Assembly: GCF_000153285.1 (NCBI RefSeq)
Contig: NZ_CH724168.1
Span: forward strand, 1,013,854-1,077,853
DNA: 64,000 nucleotides
Source: Synechococcus sp. WH 7805
GTDB taxonomy: Bacteria; Cyanobacteriota; Cyanobacteriia; PCC-6307; Cyanobiaceae
Direction: 5' to 3'
Part shown: in pieces, positions 45,390 through 55,478 of the stretch
Numbering within the stretch: position 1 is the first letter of the stretch
Layout of the letters: every line of letters begins with the position of its first letter
Translations under genes and position numbers: made by a program
Notes under the pieces: generated by a model
Databases searched by the model: none
What the model was told of the DNA's origin: nothing
Seen by the model: the letters and a program-made list of their open reading frames with translations, nothing else

Positions 45390-45833
45390 TCAACCCTGCT
45401 CGATCGCCTCGATCACCCCGTCGCGCACCACAACAGCCACCTGCATCTTGCTGACGAGGTTGTCACCAACCTGAACATCGCAGAAGCTCTCCAGCTGACC
45501 CTGTTCCACAATCTGTTCCATTTCAAGCTCACGCACCTGAGCCTGTTGCTGCAGCAGGTTGCGCTTCTGTTCCTCGAGCTCGGCCCGCTTGGCCGCCACC
45601 TGCTGCTGCACCTGAGCCACCTGCTCCTGAACCCGGGGATCAAGAGGGTTGGCGCTCTGACGGCGCACATCGTCAACCACCTGCTGGCCTTCCTGCTCCA
45701 ATTGCGCCAGCTGCTGGTCGGTGGTGGCGATCGCCGTACTCAATTCGCGCTCGGCTTCTTCCTTCCAGGCCGGAGTCACCACAGCACGGACGGTGATGGA
45801 GCGCTTGATCGACAGGGTGGTGCCGTCGGACAT
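45390..45833 (-). CDS. YlqD-family protein
   Basis: About 147 residues from ATG 45833. The N-terminal strand region LSIKRSITVRAVVTPAWKEE leads to a long coiled coil (about 25-100: ELSTAIATTDQQLAQLEQEG, QVAQVQQQVAAKRAELEEQ) and a C-terminal beta part (VQVGDNLVSKMQVAVVVRDG). Conserved in cyanobacteria and Firmicutes; the role is unknown. Confidence 0.8.
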   Translation of the reverse strand: MSDGTTLSIKRSITVRAVVTPAWKEEAERELSTAIATTDQQLAQLEQEGQQVVDDVRRQSANPLDPRVQEQVAQVQQQVAAKRAELEEQKRNLLQQQAQVRELEMEQIVEQGQLESFCDVQVGDNLVSKMQVAVVVRDGVIEAIEQG

Positions 45834-45904
45834 GAGAGCCAAGAGGAAGCGCCAAGCGTCTCAGCCCGACGGCCAATGGTCAACCCAGGATCCCGTGCCA
45901 GCAC

Positions 45905-47848
45905 TCAGCGCCCGTACAGCGCCTCAATCGCTTCCGAGTCCCGCTCAGTGATCCGATCGCGGCGTTGTTTCAGCGTCTGCGTTAACAACCCATTGTCGAT
46001 CGAGAACGGTTCCACCAGAGCCACACCCACGAGGCGCTCATCCCCCCGAGCCCCCACCCGATCACTCAGCAGACGGTTGAGCTCTCCGCGCAGCAGTCGC
46101 CTCAAGCCCGGATCTCCTGGAGACCCGCCCAGATCCTCACCAGGATCAGCGATCTGATCACTGGCCCAGGCCCGCATCGCCTCGAGACGGGGCACAACAA
46201 GGGCCCCGAGCTGACGTTCGTCCTGTCCCACCAGCATCACCTGCTCGATCAGAGGACTGGCCACCAGGGTTTCCTCCAGGGGGCCCGGCTCGATGTTCTC
46301 GCCACTGCTGAGGACAATCGTGTCCTTGGCACGGCCGGTGAGTACCACCGACCCATCCGGGAGCAGCAGACCCAGATCACCAGTGTCAAACCAACCCTCA
46401 GCATCCAGCACCTTGGCCGTGGCTTCGGGTTTGCCGAGATAGCCCCGCATCACCTGGGGACCCCGCACCTGCACGACCCCCCGCTGGCGATAACCGAGAG
46501 GCAACCGAGTTTCGGCATCGAGAATTCGAAACTCGGTTTCCGGCATGGGCAATCCCGAGCTGCCTCGAATATTGCGCCAAGGGCGCCGGCAACTCACCAC
46601 CGGGCTGGTTTCCGTCAGGCCATACCCCACGAGCAGTTCAATACCCACCGCTTCAAAGAAGGAATCCACGTGGGGAGCGATGGCGCCGCCACCGTTGATC
46701 GGAAAGCGCAGGGAACCACCACTGAGCTGACGTCGCACCTGGGGCCAGATCAGACGGGCGGCCAGCGCATGGGCCGGCCAGCGGCTGGAGGCCTCGGCAG
46801 CAGCGATGACACGATCCCGTTTGCGAACAGGGTCCAGCATCAGATTGCGACTGCGACGACGTGCCAGGGCATAGGCAGCACTGTTGGCCAGTGCTGCTTT
46901 CAACAGCCGCTGGCGAGCGGGAGGAAACGTTTTCAGAACATCATCGAAACCGGCCTGAACGGCCTCCCAGAGGCGAGGCACCGTGACCATCACCACAGGT
47001 CGAACCCGGGGTAGATCCCGTTTGAGCTGCTTAATCGTGGTGTAACTCTGCGAGCAAGCGCAGGAAAAAAAGTAGTACTCCGCGCTGCGTTCGTAGGCAT
47101 GCCAAATCGGCAGAACGCTCAACACCGGATCACCTGCTTCGGGGCGAGCGACACAGGCCAGGCTGCGCATCTGATGGAGAAGGTTGGCGTGGCTGAGGGG
47201 CACGCCCTTGGGGCGCCCGGTGGTGCCGCTTGTGTAAAGGAGTGTGGCGGTAGTGCTGGTCGCGGAAGCGCGCTCCCTGGCGAGCAGTGGGTCCGGCGCC
47301 AACGCCAACTCGCCACGGGCTAAGAAGGCATCAAAAGAGAAAGCACCATCCGGAGCTTCTCCCTCCAGCACCAACACAAAGCGCAGTTGCTCTCGCCATG
47401 ACCCAGGCAATTCGAGCCGTTGCAGCAGCTCGGCGTTTTGCACCACCAAAGCAACCGAAGCTGAATCCTTGAGGATGTAGCGAAGCTCTTCAACAGGTGC
47501 TGCGGCTCCCCTTACCGCATCGATGGCACCCGTTCGCATCAGCCCCTGATCAGCCACCAGCCATCGGGGACTGTTCTCTGCAAACAGGCTCACCACATCC
47601 CCCGTCGTGACGCCGATCCTGCGGAAGGCAGCCGCTGCCAGGCTGATCCTGTCGGCCAGCTCCGCGTAGCTGAAGCGCTCGGGGTGGGTTGCATGGGGAG
47701 CATCCACGGCGAGCACCTCACCGTGGTGGTCGGCGAGCCACGGCCAGACCTGATCGACACGCCCCAAAGACTCCACGTGGTGCTGACGAGCCAGGGAAGC
47801 CTGCTCGCGTGGAGTGGGACGCCAGGAAGCGTATGCGGTGGCAGTCAC
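45905..47848 (-). CDS. AMP-dependent acyl-CoA/acyl-ACP synthetase
   Basis: About 647 residues from GTG 47848. Adenylation motifs: TLLYTSGTTGRPKGVPLSHA, the GYGLTETSPVV core and GWFDTGDLGLLLPDG, with GRAKDTIVLSSGENIEPGPL near the C-terminal hinge. This is the cyanobacterial long-chain fatty-acid activating enzyme type that recycles free fatty acids released from membranes. The longer frame from 47959 would overlap lipB and is not used; the chosen start lies 28 bp after the lipB stop. Confidence 0.9.
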   Translation of the reverse strand: MTATAYASWRPTPREQASLARQHHVESLGRVDQVWPWLADHHGEVLAVDAPHATHPERFSYAELADRISLAAAAFRRIGVTTGDVVSLFAENSPRWLVADQGLMRTGAIDAVRGAAAPVEELRYILKDSASVALVVQNAELLQRLELPGSWREQLRFVLVLEGEAPDGAFSFDAFLARGELALAPDPLLARERASATSTTATLLYTSGTTGRPKGVPLSHANLLHQMRSLACVARPEAGDPVLSVLPIWHAYERSAEYYFFSCACSQSYTTIKQLKRDLPRVRPVVMVTVPRLWEAVQAGFDDVLKTFPPARQRLLKAALANSAAYALARRRSRNLMLDPVRKRDRVIAAAEASSRWPAHALAARLIWPQVRRQLSGGSLRFPINGGGAIAPHVDSFFEAVGIELLVGYGLTETSPVVSCRRPWRNIRGSSGLPMPETEFRILDAETRLPLGYRQRGVVQVRGPQVMRGYLGKPEATAKVLDAEGWFDTGDLGLLLPDGSVVLTGRAKDTIVLSSGENIEPGPLEETLVASPLIEQVMLVGQDERQLGALVVPRLEAMRAWASDQIADPGEDLGGSPGDPGLRRLLRGELNRLLSDRVGARGDERLVGVALVEPFSIDNGLLTQTLKQRRDRITERDSEAIEALYGR

Positions 47849-47876
47849 AGGACGGAATCGCAGTCGCCCAGGCCTA

Positions 47877-48593
47877 TCACCAACCTGGACCTTCGGCAAT
47901 CGCCGTGCTCGGAGTGTCCTTCCAGCGCAGACCAAACCGTGCGGCCATCGCCTCGCCAACCAGCGGTTGAACGTCCGAAACGCTCAACCCGGGAATCCAG
48001 TCGCTGAGCCGGCCGACGGCCCGCCCGGTGAGGCCACAGGGAACAACAGCCCCAAACCCATCCATGGCGCAACTCACGTTCAAGGCAACCCCGTGCTGAG
48101 TAATCCAGCGCCTGCACCCCACGCCAATGGCCGCCACTTTGCACTGATCAAGCCAGACCCCCGTCAAACCGGCGAGTCGCTCACCTCTGAGACCCAGCGA
48201 AGCCATCACATCAATCACCACCTGCTCCAGCTGACGCAGGTACCAATGCAGATCCGTGCAGTGGCGATGAAGGTCCAGCACGGGATAGATCACAAGCTGA
48301 CCTGGACTGTGATAGGTCACTTCCCCGCCGCGATCAATGCGATGGAGGGGTGCTGGAGGTTGTTGCGGATCGAAGAGGAGATGACCTTCCGAAGCGCCGC
48401 GCCCAAGGGTGTAACAGGGTGGATGCTGCAGCAGCCATACCGCTTCTGCAGGCGGGTCGCCCCCTAAATCAGCCTCTTCCAACAGCCGACCCTGCCAGTG
48501 GCGCTGCCAGGCCCAGGCCTGCGCGAACGGTACCAAGTGAGCCGGCTGGAAAAGAAATGCCGCAGACCCTGTTCCGGAACCGGGCTTCGTCAC
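47877..48593 (-). CDS. lipB: Octanoyl-[ACP]:protein N-octanoyltransferase
   Basis: About 238 residues from GTG 48593 (256 if ATG 48647 is used, which would overlap the divergent hpf start). Motifs: [40 protein letters not shown], lysine in [20 protein letters not shown] and the nucleophile Cys in [12 protein letters not shown]. It transfers octanoyl from ACP to lipoyl domains such as that of the nearby PDH E2. Confidence 0.94.
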   Translation of the reverse strand: MTKPGSGTGSAAFLFQPAHLVPFAQAWAWQRHWQGRLLEEADLGGDPPAEAVWLLQHPPCYTLGRGASEGHLLFDPQQPPAPLHRIDRGGEVTYHSPGQLVIYPVLDLHRHCTDLHWYLRQLEQVVIDVMASLGLRGERLAGLTGVWLDQCKVAAIGVGCRRWITQHGVALNVSCAMDGFGAVVPCGLTGRAVGRLSDWIPGLSVSDVQPLVGEAMAARFGLRWKDTPSTAIAEGPGW

Positions 48594-48629
48594 TAGGTTG
48601 CCGATAGGACAAGGCACCGGAGGGATGCC

Positions 48630-49217
48630 ATGAAGCTGTTGATCCATGGTCGCAACCTGGACGTGACACCTGCTCTACGCGACTACACCGAAACCAAGCT
48701 CGACAGGGCGATTCACAATTTCGGCGATCTCGTGAAAGAGGCGGATGTGCATCTCTCAGTGGCCCGGAATCCACGGGTCCCGCAGCAAACAGCGGAGGTC
48801 ACCGTGTTCGCCAATGGAACGGTGATCCGAGCCCAGGAACGGAGTGAAAACCTCTATGCCAGCATCGACCTCGTGGCCAGCAAACTCGCTCGCCAGCTGA
48901 GACGTTACAAAGATCGCCACAGCGACCATCACCACAGCCACGGCCACAAAGCCAGCGAAACCCCCACAACGGAAGCTGTGCTCGACAACGAAGCCGTCGT
49001 CGAGTCACTCCTCGACGGGAAGGAGGTGCAATTGCCCAGCCCAGGCGTGCGCCGCAAATATTTCGCCATGCCACCGATGACCCTGGAACAGGCCAGGCAG
49101 CAGCTTGATCTGATCGATCACGACTTTTATGTTTTCCGCGACAGCGATAGCGGCGAGCTGCAGGTGATCTACCACCGTAACCACGGTGGTTATGGCGTGA
49201 TCGAAGCGCGCGGCTGA
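48630..49217 (+). CDS. hpf: Long-form ribosome hibernation factor (HPF/LrtA)
   Basis: A 195-residue protein. The N-terminal S30AE domain ([32 protein letters not shown]) binds the ribosomal decoding centre. A His-rich linker ([11 protein letters not shown]) follows, and the C-terminal domain about 135-195 ([40 protein letters not shown]) dimerises ribosomes. GGAGGG lies 5 bases before the ATG. Known as light-repressed LrtA in cyanobacteria. Confidence 0.95.
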   Translation: MKLLIHGRNLDVTPALRDYTETKLDRAIHNFGDLVKEADVHLSVARNPRVPQQTAEVTVFANGTVIRAQERSENLYASIDLVASKLARQLRRYKDRHSDHHHSHGHKASETPTTEAVLDNEAVVESLLDGKEVQLPSPGVRRKYFAMPPMTLEQARQQLDLIDHDFYVFRDSDSGELQVIYHRNHGGYGVIEARG

Positions 49218-49253
49218 ACAACGAACCACTGACTGCTTTGCCTGTCCCTTGTG

Positions 49254-49934
49254 ATGACCGCGCCAGCGCGCCGGCAGGACCTTCCGGACCTGCCCCCCCT
49301 GATTCATCAGGCTCTCCTCAACCCCCTGCTGCGTGAGGAGGACCTGCTCAGCCTTTGTGACGCGTCCCGTCAATACAGCTTCGGTGGCGTGGGAGCCAGC
49401 CTGATTCACCTTCAGACCATCCGCCAACGTCTGGGTGGAAGCGGGCCGGTGAGGCTGATTGCCACTGTGGCCTTCCCATTCGGTGCCCTTCCGGCCGACT
49501 TAAAGCAAGCCGAGGCTGAATGGGCTGCCGCGGAAGGTGCCGACGCCCTCGATGTCACCCCCAACCTGGCAGCGCTGGTGAACGGACAACCCAACGTCTA
49601 CGCCGAAGAGTTGGCCGCGATCGCCTCTCTCGATCTACCCATGACCGTTGTTCTGGACGTGAATCAGCTCACCCGAGAGCAGTTGGCGCTTGGAGCCGAA
49701 GCGGCCCTCGATGCTGGAGCGGCCGCACTGCAGGCGGGCAATGGTTTCGGCGGCGCGGTCACGGCAGAACAGGTGAAGCAGTTGCGTCAGCTGACAGGGG
49801 GGCGTTGCGGCCTCAAGGCAGCCGGTGGCATCAAAACCCTGGAGCATGCGCTCGATCTGGTCGAGGCCGGTGCCACAGCCCTTGGAACAGGCCATGGCCC
49901 TGCCCTGGTTCAGGCTCTGCGGCATCCGGGATGA
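49254..49934 (+). CDS. deoC: DeoC-like aldolase lacking the Schiff-base lysine
   Basis: A 226-residue TIM-barrel of the deoxyribose-phosphate aldolase family: IATVAFPFGALPADLKQAEA, ADALDVTPNLAAL with D100, and the second active-site lysine region LKAAGGIKTLEHALDLV (K188). The stretch that normally reads like IKTSTGFG, containing the Schiff-base Lys, reads ALQAGNGFGGAV here, with Gln160 at that place. It may therefore be inactive as an aldolase or do other chemistry. Its stop overlaps the recO start (ATGA). GTG 49251 directly precedes the chosen ATG. Confidence 0.85.
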   Translation: MTAPARRQDLPDLPPLIHQALLNPLLREEDLLSLCDASRQYSFGGVGASLIHLQTIRQRLGGSGPVRLIATVAFPFGALPADLKQAEAEWAAAEGADALDVTPNLAALVNGQPNVYAEELAAIASLDLPMTVVLDVNQLTREQLALGAEAALDAGAAALQAGNGFGGAVTAEQVKQLRQLTGGRCGLKAAGGIKTLEHALDLVEAGATALGTGHGPALVQALRHPG

Positions 49935-50743
49935 GCGGCGACAGACGATTGCAAGGGTTGGCCCTCAAGGTGGGCCCCCTTGGTGAGCACGACCGGCTGC
50001 TCACACTGCTGAGCGACGACGTCGGCGTGATTCGACTGGCTGTTCCTGGCGCCAGAAGACCCCGCAGCAGCCTGGCCGCTGCCGTGCCACTGACCTGCCT
50101 GGACCTTCAGGTCGTCGGTCGCCGCGGCCTGGCCCGGGTCCGTCAGCTTCAGGTGCAGCGCAGCTACAGCGGCCTCGGGCAGCGCCTGGACACCCTTGCA
50201 GCTGCCCAGGCACTCGCAGAGCTGGCGATCGCACTGGTGAGCTCAGATGATCCCGTGCCCGGCCTCCTGGATGCGGTGCTAATCCATCTCGAGCGACTGG
50301 ACAACCTCAGCCGAGCCCCCGGTGAAAAGGTTGATCACTGCCTGGCACACGTGGTGCAGGCTGGAGTTCACCTGCTCGCGCTTGGGGGGTATGGGCTGCC
50401 ACTTCAGGCCTGCTGTCGCAGCGGGGCGACCTTGACACCGCCGATTGGTCAGTGGGAGTGGCGATGCAGCGTCCTGCCGGAGGAAGGACTGGCCCTCGGA
50501 GCCTTGGCTGGAGCAACCATCCAGCTGAATCCATCGGAGCTAGCTCTCCTGCAACGTCTGCCAAGGGCAGAGTTGCCCCGCCGCAGCAATGGCGACCTCC
50601 TCGGGCCGCGACCGGTCTGGCTGAAGCTGCTTGCGGTGCTGGAGTGCTGGTGCCGAGTCCACCTGCCCCACCCGGTGCGATCCCTGACGATGGTTCGTGA
50701 CTGCGTGAGCGCAGCCTCTTTGAGCGAACATGAGCCGACTTGA
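49931..50743 (+). CDS. recO: DNA repair protein RecO
   Basis: A 270-residue recombination mediator. It has an N-terminal OB fold (GLALKVGPLGEHDRLLTLLS, RLAVPGARRPRSSLAAAVPL) and a C-terminal helical domain (LPLQACCRSGATLTPPIGQW, LLQRLPRAELP). It helps load RecA with RecR. It starts within the DeoC-like stop codon (ATGA), and the MFS gene follows within 10 bp. Confidence 0.93.
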   Translation: MSGDRRLQGLALKVGPLGEHDRLLTLLSDDVGVIRLAVPGARRPRSSLAAAVPLTCLDLQVVGRRGLARVRQLQVQRSYSGLGQRLDTLAAAQALAELAIALVSSDDPVPGLLDAVLIHLERLDNLSRAPGEKVDHCLAHVVQAGVHLLALGGYGLPLQACCRSGATLTPPIGQWEWRCSVLPEEGLALGALAGATIQLNPSELALLQRLPRAELPRRSNGDLLGPRPVWLKLLAVLECWCRVHLPHPVRSLTMVRDCVSAASLSEHEPT

Positions 50744-50752
50744 TCAGGCCCC

Positions 50753-52135
50753 TTGAGCGGATCCTCCCTGAACAACCCGGAACCGACGCTTCCTACCGGA
50801 GGAAATCCCAAAGGTCCCCGTGGTCTGCAGACCGTGGTGCGCTTGGACGGATTCCGTCAGCTCTGGATCGGCCAGATCTTCTCCCAGCTCGCCGACAAGT
50901 TCTACATCGTGCTGATGGTGTACCTCATCGCCCAGTACTGGGTGACGAGCACCCCTCAGGAGAATGGGGCCCTTGCGGAAATCGCCACGGCCATCCGCAT
51001 GGATTTCGAGACACGGGCCCAACGCATTACCCTCCTGGCCACCGGCGTTTATGTAGCCAACACCATTCCAGCAATGGTTCTGGGATCAGTGGCAGGTGTG
51101 TGGGTGGACCGCTGGCCAAAACGGCGCGTGATGGTTGCCTCCAACGGACTGCGCGCTCTACTCGTGCTCTTCACCCCGCTCTTTTTGCTTCCTGGCCCCC
51201 ACTGGCTTGGCCTCAGCTGGGGCTACTGGGCCCTGCTGGTGATGACCTTCCTGGAATCCGTGCTTACTCAGTTCTTCGCGCCAGCGGAACAGGCAGCCAT
51301 TCCCCTGCTTGTGCCCAAGGAACATCTCCTGGCAGCTAACTCGCTTTATCAGGCCACAAGCATGGGGGCCACGATCGTGGGATTCGCCCTTGGCGACCCC
51401 ATCCTTCGCGGCCTAAACAGTCTGTTTCAGTTGGTGGGGCTGCGTGGCGGCGAATTTCTGCTCCTGCCGTTCTGTTACGGCATGGCTGCGCTCTGCCTCA
51501 GCACGATCCGACTGCATGAGCAACCCCGGTTCGAAGCTGTTGATTCCGTATGGAAGGAAATCGTCGCGGGTGTGCAGGTGTTGCGCGAACGGCCCTCCGT
51601 CAGAGCCGCCTTGGTTCATCTTGTCCTTCTGTACAGCTTGTTGGCAGCGCTTTACGTGCTCGCAATCAGCCTGGCCTCCGCAATCCAGGGGCTGGGCCCG
51701 ACAGGTTTCGGGACCCTATTGGCGATGAGCGGTCTTGGGATGGCTATCGGAGCGGTCTTGGTTGCTCAGGTCGGCCACGGCTTCAGCCGTCGACGCCTTG
51801 CGGCCGCAGGGCTGGGAGCAATCACCTGGAGCCTGGTGCTTCTTGGCCAGCTTCGTGGAAACCTTGGCTACACCCTGGGACTTTGCAGTCTTCTCGGACT
51901 CGGTGCGGCCCTCGTTGCCATTCCCGCGCAGACCACCATTCAGGAAGACACCCCTGAATCGCAGCGGGGACGGGTGTTCGGGCTGCAAAACAACCTGATC
52001 AACATTGCCCTCAGCCTCCCTCTGGTTCTGGCAGGAGCCCTGGTGAGCAGCATCGGACTACTCCCAGTTCTTTGGGTACTTGCAGGTTTGGCCTTCATCG
52101 CCGCTGTGATCGAGCGTCCGTGGGAACGCTGCTAA
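50753..52135 (+). CDS. Major facilitator superfamily transporter
   Basis: A 460-residue protein with about 12 helices. FRQLWIGQIFSQLADKFYIV opens the membrane part; the loop after helix 2 reads GVWVDRWPKRRVMVASNG and helix 5 LLAANSLYQATSMGATIVGF. It belongs to the MFS group including enterobactin-exporter and lysophospholipid-transporter-like proteins; the substrate is unknown. The start is TTG 50753, 10 bp after recO. A GT4 glycosyltransferase follows after 28 bp. Confidence 0.87.
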   Translation: MSGSSLNNPEPTLPTGGNPKGPRGLQTVVRLDGFRQLWIGQIFSQLADKFYIVLMVYLIAQYWVTSTPQENGALAEIATAIRMDFETRAQRITLLATGVYVANTIPAMVLGSVAGVWVDRWPKRRVMVASNGLRALLVLFTPLFLLPGPHWLGLSWGYWALLVMTFLESVLTQFFAPAEQAAIPLLVPKEHLLAANSLYQATSMGATIVGFALGDPILRGLNSLFQLVGLRGGEFLLLPFCYGMAALCLSTIRLHEQPRFEAVDSVWKEIVAGVQVLRERPSVRAALVHLVLLYSLLAALYVLAISLASAIQGLGPTGFGTLLAMSGLGMAIGAVLVAQVGHGFSRRRLAAAGLGAITWSLVLLGQLRGNLGYTLGLCSLLGLGAALVAIPAQTTIQEDTPESQRGRVFGLQNNLINIALSLPLVLAGALVSSIGLLPVLWVLAGLAFIAAVIERPWERC

Positions 52136-52162
52136 CTTCAGAACCAGCGCTGGAACGGTGCG

Positions 52163-53335
52163 GTGGGGCATATCGCCTGGCTTGGCAAAAAATCTCCGTT
52201 CTGCGGGAACGTCACTTATGGCCTCAGCACTACGAACGCCCTAAGGGAACGTGGTCACCAAATCAGCTTCATCCATTTCGCCAATCCCGGCGTACCTGGT
52301 AGCGACACCTCACTGCTTGCCAACGATCCGGATGTGAGCCTGCCGTATCTCGTCAAATCGCAGGTTTACACCATCCCATCGCCGGGGGCGCAACGGGAGC
52401 TGAGGGAATCTTTGGAGCGCCTGCAGCCCGACCTGGTGCATGCCAGCCTCACGCTGTCACCACTCGACTTCCGGCTTCCAGATCTCTGTCAGCAACTGGA
52501 AGTACCACTGGTGGCCACCTTCCACCCTCCGTTTGATGCCGGACTGCGCAATCTCACCGCTGGGACCCAACAGCTCACTTATCAGCTTTACGCCCCAGCA
52601 CTGGCCCGTTTCGACCGGGTCATCGTGTTTTCCGATCTTCAGGCTGAGCTGCTGGCCCGTCTGGGCGTCCGCGAGGAACGCATCGCTGTAATTCCCAATG
52701 GGGTGGACCCTGACTGCTGGCGTCCAGACGATACGAATCTCTCCACGATCGGCAGCCCTCTCCGATCCGTGCGGGCACGCATCGGAGACCAGCGAATGTT
52801 CCTCTACATGGGGCGGGTGGCCACGGAGAAGAACGTGGAAGCCTTGCTGCGAGCTTGGAGGCTTGTGAAACCGGAGGGATGCCGTTTGGTGATCGTCGGT
52901 GATGGTCCTTTACGCACAACCCTTCAGAACGCATACAGCGGCAACGACGTGCTGTGGTGGGGCTACGAATCAGATCTGGCAAACCGGGTGGCACTGCTGC
53001 AATCAGCCGAGGTGTTCGTGCTCCCCTCCCTCGTGGAAGGCCTGTCCCTGGCCCTTCTGGAGGCAATGGCAAGCGGTTGCGCCTGTGTGGCCACGGATGC
53101 CGGTGCTGACGGCGAAGTGCTTGATCACGGAGCAGGAATCGTACTGAGCACCCAGGGGGTGACTACACAACTACGCACATTGCTCCCCGTACTCCGGGAT
53201 CAACCCGTGCTCACCAGAGAGTTGGGACGCCGCGCTCGAGAGAGGGTCCTCGAGCGATACACCATGAATCGAAATATTGATGCACTTGAACGCCTCTACG
53301 CCGATGTGATACGGCATGAACCAATGGCCGCTTAA
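52163..53335 (+). CDS. GT4-family glycosyltransferase
   Basis: A 390-residue GT-B enzyme. The N-terminal half has GNVTYGLSTTNALRERGHQI and ATFHPPFDAGLRNLTAGTQQ. The C-terminal nucleotide-sugar half has IPNGVDPDCW, LYMGRVATEKNVEALLRAWR, IVGDGPLRTTLQ and the E-x7-E motif in LPSLVEGLSLALLEAMASGC. It is probably a retaining sugar transfer to lipid, glycan or a small solute; acceptor unknown. The GTG start gives full length. Its 3' end overlaps the convergent proC by 4 bp. Confidence 0.88.
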   Translation: MGHIAWLGKKSPFCGNVTYGLSTTNALRERGHQISFIHFANPGVPGSDTSLLANDPDVSLPYLVKSQVYTIPSPGAQRELRESLERLQPDLVHASLTLSPLDFRLPDLCQQLEVPLVATFHPPFDAGLRNLTAGTQQLTYQLYAPALARFDRVIVFSDLQAELLARLGVREERIAVIPNGVDPDCWRPDDTNLSTIGSPLRSVRARIGDQRMFLYMGRVATEKNVEALLRAWRLVKPEGCRLVIVGDGPLRTTLQNAYSGNDVLWWGYESDLANRVALLQSAEVFVLPSLVEGLSLALLEAMASGCACVATDAGADGEVLDHGAGIVLSTQGVTTQLRTLLPVLRDQPVLTRELGRRARERVLERYTMNRNIDALERLYADVIRHEPMAA

Positions 53336-54150
53336 CGAAGCGCGCGCCCATGCTCTGCTGCTGCAACCACCGCTTCGATCAGGGCGGACCGCACACCGGC
53401 CTGCTCCAGACGCCGAAGGGCCGCCATCGTCGTGCCCCCCGGCGAGGCAACCATGTCTTTGAGCTGACCGGGATGGAGTTCCTGCTCCTGCAGAAGGGCC
53501 GCCGTGCCCGCCAGGGTGCGATGGGCCAGATGATGGGCAAGAACACGGGGCAGACCGGCAGCCACGGCTCCATCAGCCATCGCCTCGGCCATCAACGCCA
53601 CATAAGCCGGTCCGGATGAGGTGAGCGCGAGGAAGGCATCAAGTTGCGATTCCGGCAATTCGAGCACTTCACTCACAGGCTCGAACATCCGGCGCACCCA
53701 TGCTTTCTGCTCTGGTGAGACGTCACGCCCCCATGCGAGCCCGCACAATCCTTCAGCCACCAGGCAAGGAGTGTTGGGAACGGCGCGCACGCAAACCCTG
53801 CTGGGGAAGGTGCTCTGCAAGCGTTCCAAGGTGACTCCAGCCAACACGGAAATCAGAAGCGGTGCATGTCCTGCAGGTGGAGTGCTGGCAGATTCAGCAA
53901 CCCGATCAAGCTGCTGAGGCTTGACCGCCAGGAGCTGAACTGGTGCCTCCCATGCCTCATGAACACGAGGATCGCTAGCTGAAATCAATGTAATTTCAGA
54001 GGGCAGTTCAGGTTTCAGACGAGCCACTGACGGCTCCTGACCAACCACCGCGATCAAATCAGAACCCCGAAGGGAACCGCTTTCAACTAAAGGACGAACC
54101 AAAGCCTGGGCCATACGCCCCAGGCCGATCACACCGACTGAGAAGCTCAC
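53332..54150 (-). CDS. proC: Pyrroline-5-carboxylate reductase
   Basis: A 272-residue NADPH-dependent last step of proline synthesis. Rossmann motif SVGVIGLGRMAQALVRPLV at the start; ISVLAGVTLERLQSTF and RAVPNTPCLVAEGLCGLA in the middle; and the C-terminal signature QLKDMVASPGGTTMAALRRL. It follows sepF by 9 bp in the pipX-pipY-sepF-proC cluster. Confidence 0.96.
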   Translation of the reverse strand: MSFSVGVIGLGRMAQALVRPLVESGSLRGSDLIAVVGQEPSVARLKPELPSEITLISASDPRVHEAWEAPVQLLAVKPQQLDRVAESASTPPAGHAPLLISVLAGVTLERLQSTFPSRVCVRAVPNTPCLVAEGLCGLAWGRDVSPEQKAWVRRMFEPVSEVLELPESQLDAFLALTSSGPAYVALMAEAMADGAVAAGLPRVLAHHLAHRTLAGTAALLQEQELHPGQLKDMVASPGGTTMAALRRLEQAGVRSALIEAVVAAAEHGRALR

Positions 54151-54159
54151 TGCAAAGGA

Positions 54160-54729
54160 TCAAAGAGCTGTAGCGGTTGCAGACCAGGCAGGTGAAGGCG
54201 CGACAGTGGATTCAACTGAAGTTGACTCCATATCATTTTTGACAACAGTTGGAGTTGAAGCTTCTTCGTGGCTTGTGTTGGTCACGGTGACGCAGCTCGG
54301 TGCAAAGAGGAAAATGCTTTCACCGACACGCTCCTGATGACCGTCGATGGCGAATGTGCCTCCTGCCACAAAATCAACAGCACGCTGCGCCTGATCGGGC
54401 TCCATCATCGTGAGGTTCAGGATCACGGTCTTGCGTTCGCGCAAAGCTTGAATTGCCCTTGGCATTTCGTCAAAACTCCTGGGCTCCATCACTGAAACCT
54501 CCGCAGCGGTGGAACTGATTCCAGGCATGCCGATCACATTGGATCCAGTGAATGTCTGGTCCATCTCGAAAGGGTTGGACGAGTCGATAGGAGCTAGGGC
54601 ACTGGATGGAGACGTCATCGTTTGAGGAACGTCCTCCTGCTCGCCAGCATCGTAGTCAAGATCATCGTAATCGCCGTCGAGATAGTCATCTCCTGCGACA
54701 ACAGCACGAAGGCGAGAAATCAGCGACAC
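54160..54729 (-). CDS. sepF: Cell division protein SepF
   Basis: About 189 residues from GTG 54729. An amphipathic N-terminal helix ([13 protein letters not shown]) is followed by an acidic low-complexity stretch ([20 protein letters not shown]) and the SepF domain about 90-155 ([60 protein letters not shown]). It anchors and bundles FtsZ at the membrane. The longer frame from 54894 overlaps pipY and is not used. Confidence 0.93.
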   Translation of the reverse strand: MSLISRLRAVVAGDDYLDGDYDDLDYDAGEQEDVPQTMTSPSSALAPIDSSNPFEMDQTFTGSNVIGMPGISSTAAEVSVMEPRSFDEMPRAIQALRERKTVILNLTMMEPDQAQRAVDFVAGGTFAIDGHQERVGESIFLFAPSCVTVTNTSHEEASTPTVVKNDMESTSVESTVAPSPAWSATATAL

Positions 54730-54805
54730 CGGGATACTGCAGAACCTTGACCCTGAATAGCGCTCCGTTGAGTTGTGAGCAAGCGTGTACGGACCGATTG
54801 TTGCC

Positions 54806-55456
54806 TCAAACCGAGGACTGGCGAGGACCGAACAGCACAGAGCCAAGACGCACCCAGGTCGCCCCTGCTGCCGCGGCCTCGTGCCAATCTCCACTCATTC
54901 CCATTGAGCAATGCTGAAGCCCAAGGGAATTAGCCAGCTCACGGCACTCCCTGAACAGCTCACTGCGGTCTTCGGCCGCAACGCCCATGGGCGCCATCGT
55001 CATTAGGCCAGAGATCTGAAGGCCCTGCAGCGTTTGAAGCTCAGGCCAGGCATCCTGCAAGGCCTCAATCTCCCAGCCTCCCTTGGCTGGATCGTCCCTC
55101 AGCTTCACCTGGAGAAGCGCAGTGGGCAGCTGTTGCTCTTCAAGAGCAATGCGCGAAGCGCGCTGGGCCAGGGCAAGCGAATCAATGGAGTGGATCCAGC
55201 TGAAGGCTTTCACCACAGCTCGCACTTTGTTGGCCTGGAGTCGACCGATGAAGTGCCAACGAATCTGAGGAAGATCACGCAAAGCGTCTTGCTTCGGAAG
55301 AGCCTCCTGCACTCGACTTTCGCCGAAATCAAGCTGACCGCATGCCACAAGATCTCGAATCGCGTCGGCGGGATGGCCCTTGCTCACAGCGAGAAGCTTC
55401 ACCTCACTTGGCAACGCCGTTGTTAGCTGTTGCCAGCGGCTCTGGATAGACGTCAC
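54806..55456 (-). CDS. pipY: PLP homeostasis protein PipY (YggS family)
   Basis: About 216 residues from GTG 55456. Single-domain PLP-binding barrel: the lysine is in [47 protein letters not shown] and the C-terminal [20 protein letters not shown] plus LGSVLFG are family marks. In cyanobacteria it is co-transcribed with pipX, as here (22 bp gap), and affects PLP and amino-acid balance. Confidence 0.95.
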   Translation of the reverse strand: MTSIQSRWQQLTTALPSEVKLLAVSKGHPADAIRDLVACGQLDFGESRVQEALPKQDALRDLPQIRWHFIGRLQANKVRAVVKAFSWIHSIDSLALAQRASRIALEEQQLPTALLQVKLRDDPAKGGWEIEALQDAWPELQTLQGLQISGLMTMAPMGVAAEDRSELFRECRELANSLGLQHCSMGMSGDWHEAAAAGATWVRLGSVLFGPRQSSV

Positions 55457-55478
55457 CAGTGCGGCTCCCTCAAGCGAT

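Noticed and set aside
47849-47959. Longer start of the acyl-CoA synthetase
   Set aside because: It overlaps the lipB end and the added residues are basic low-quality sequence; GTG 47848 is better placed.
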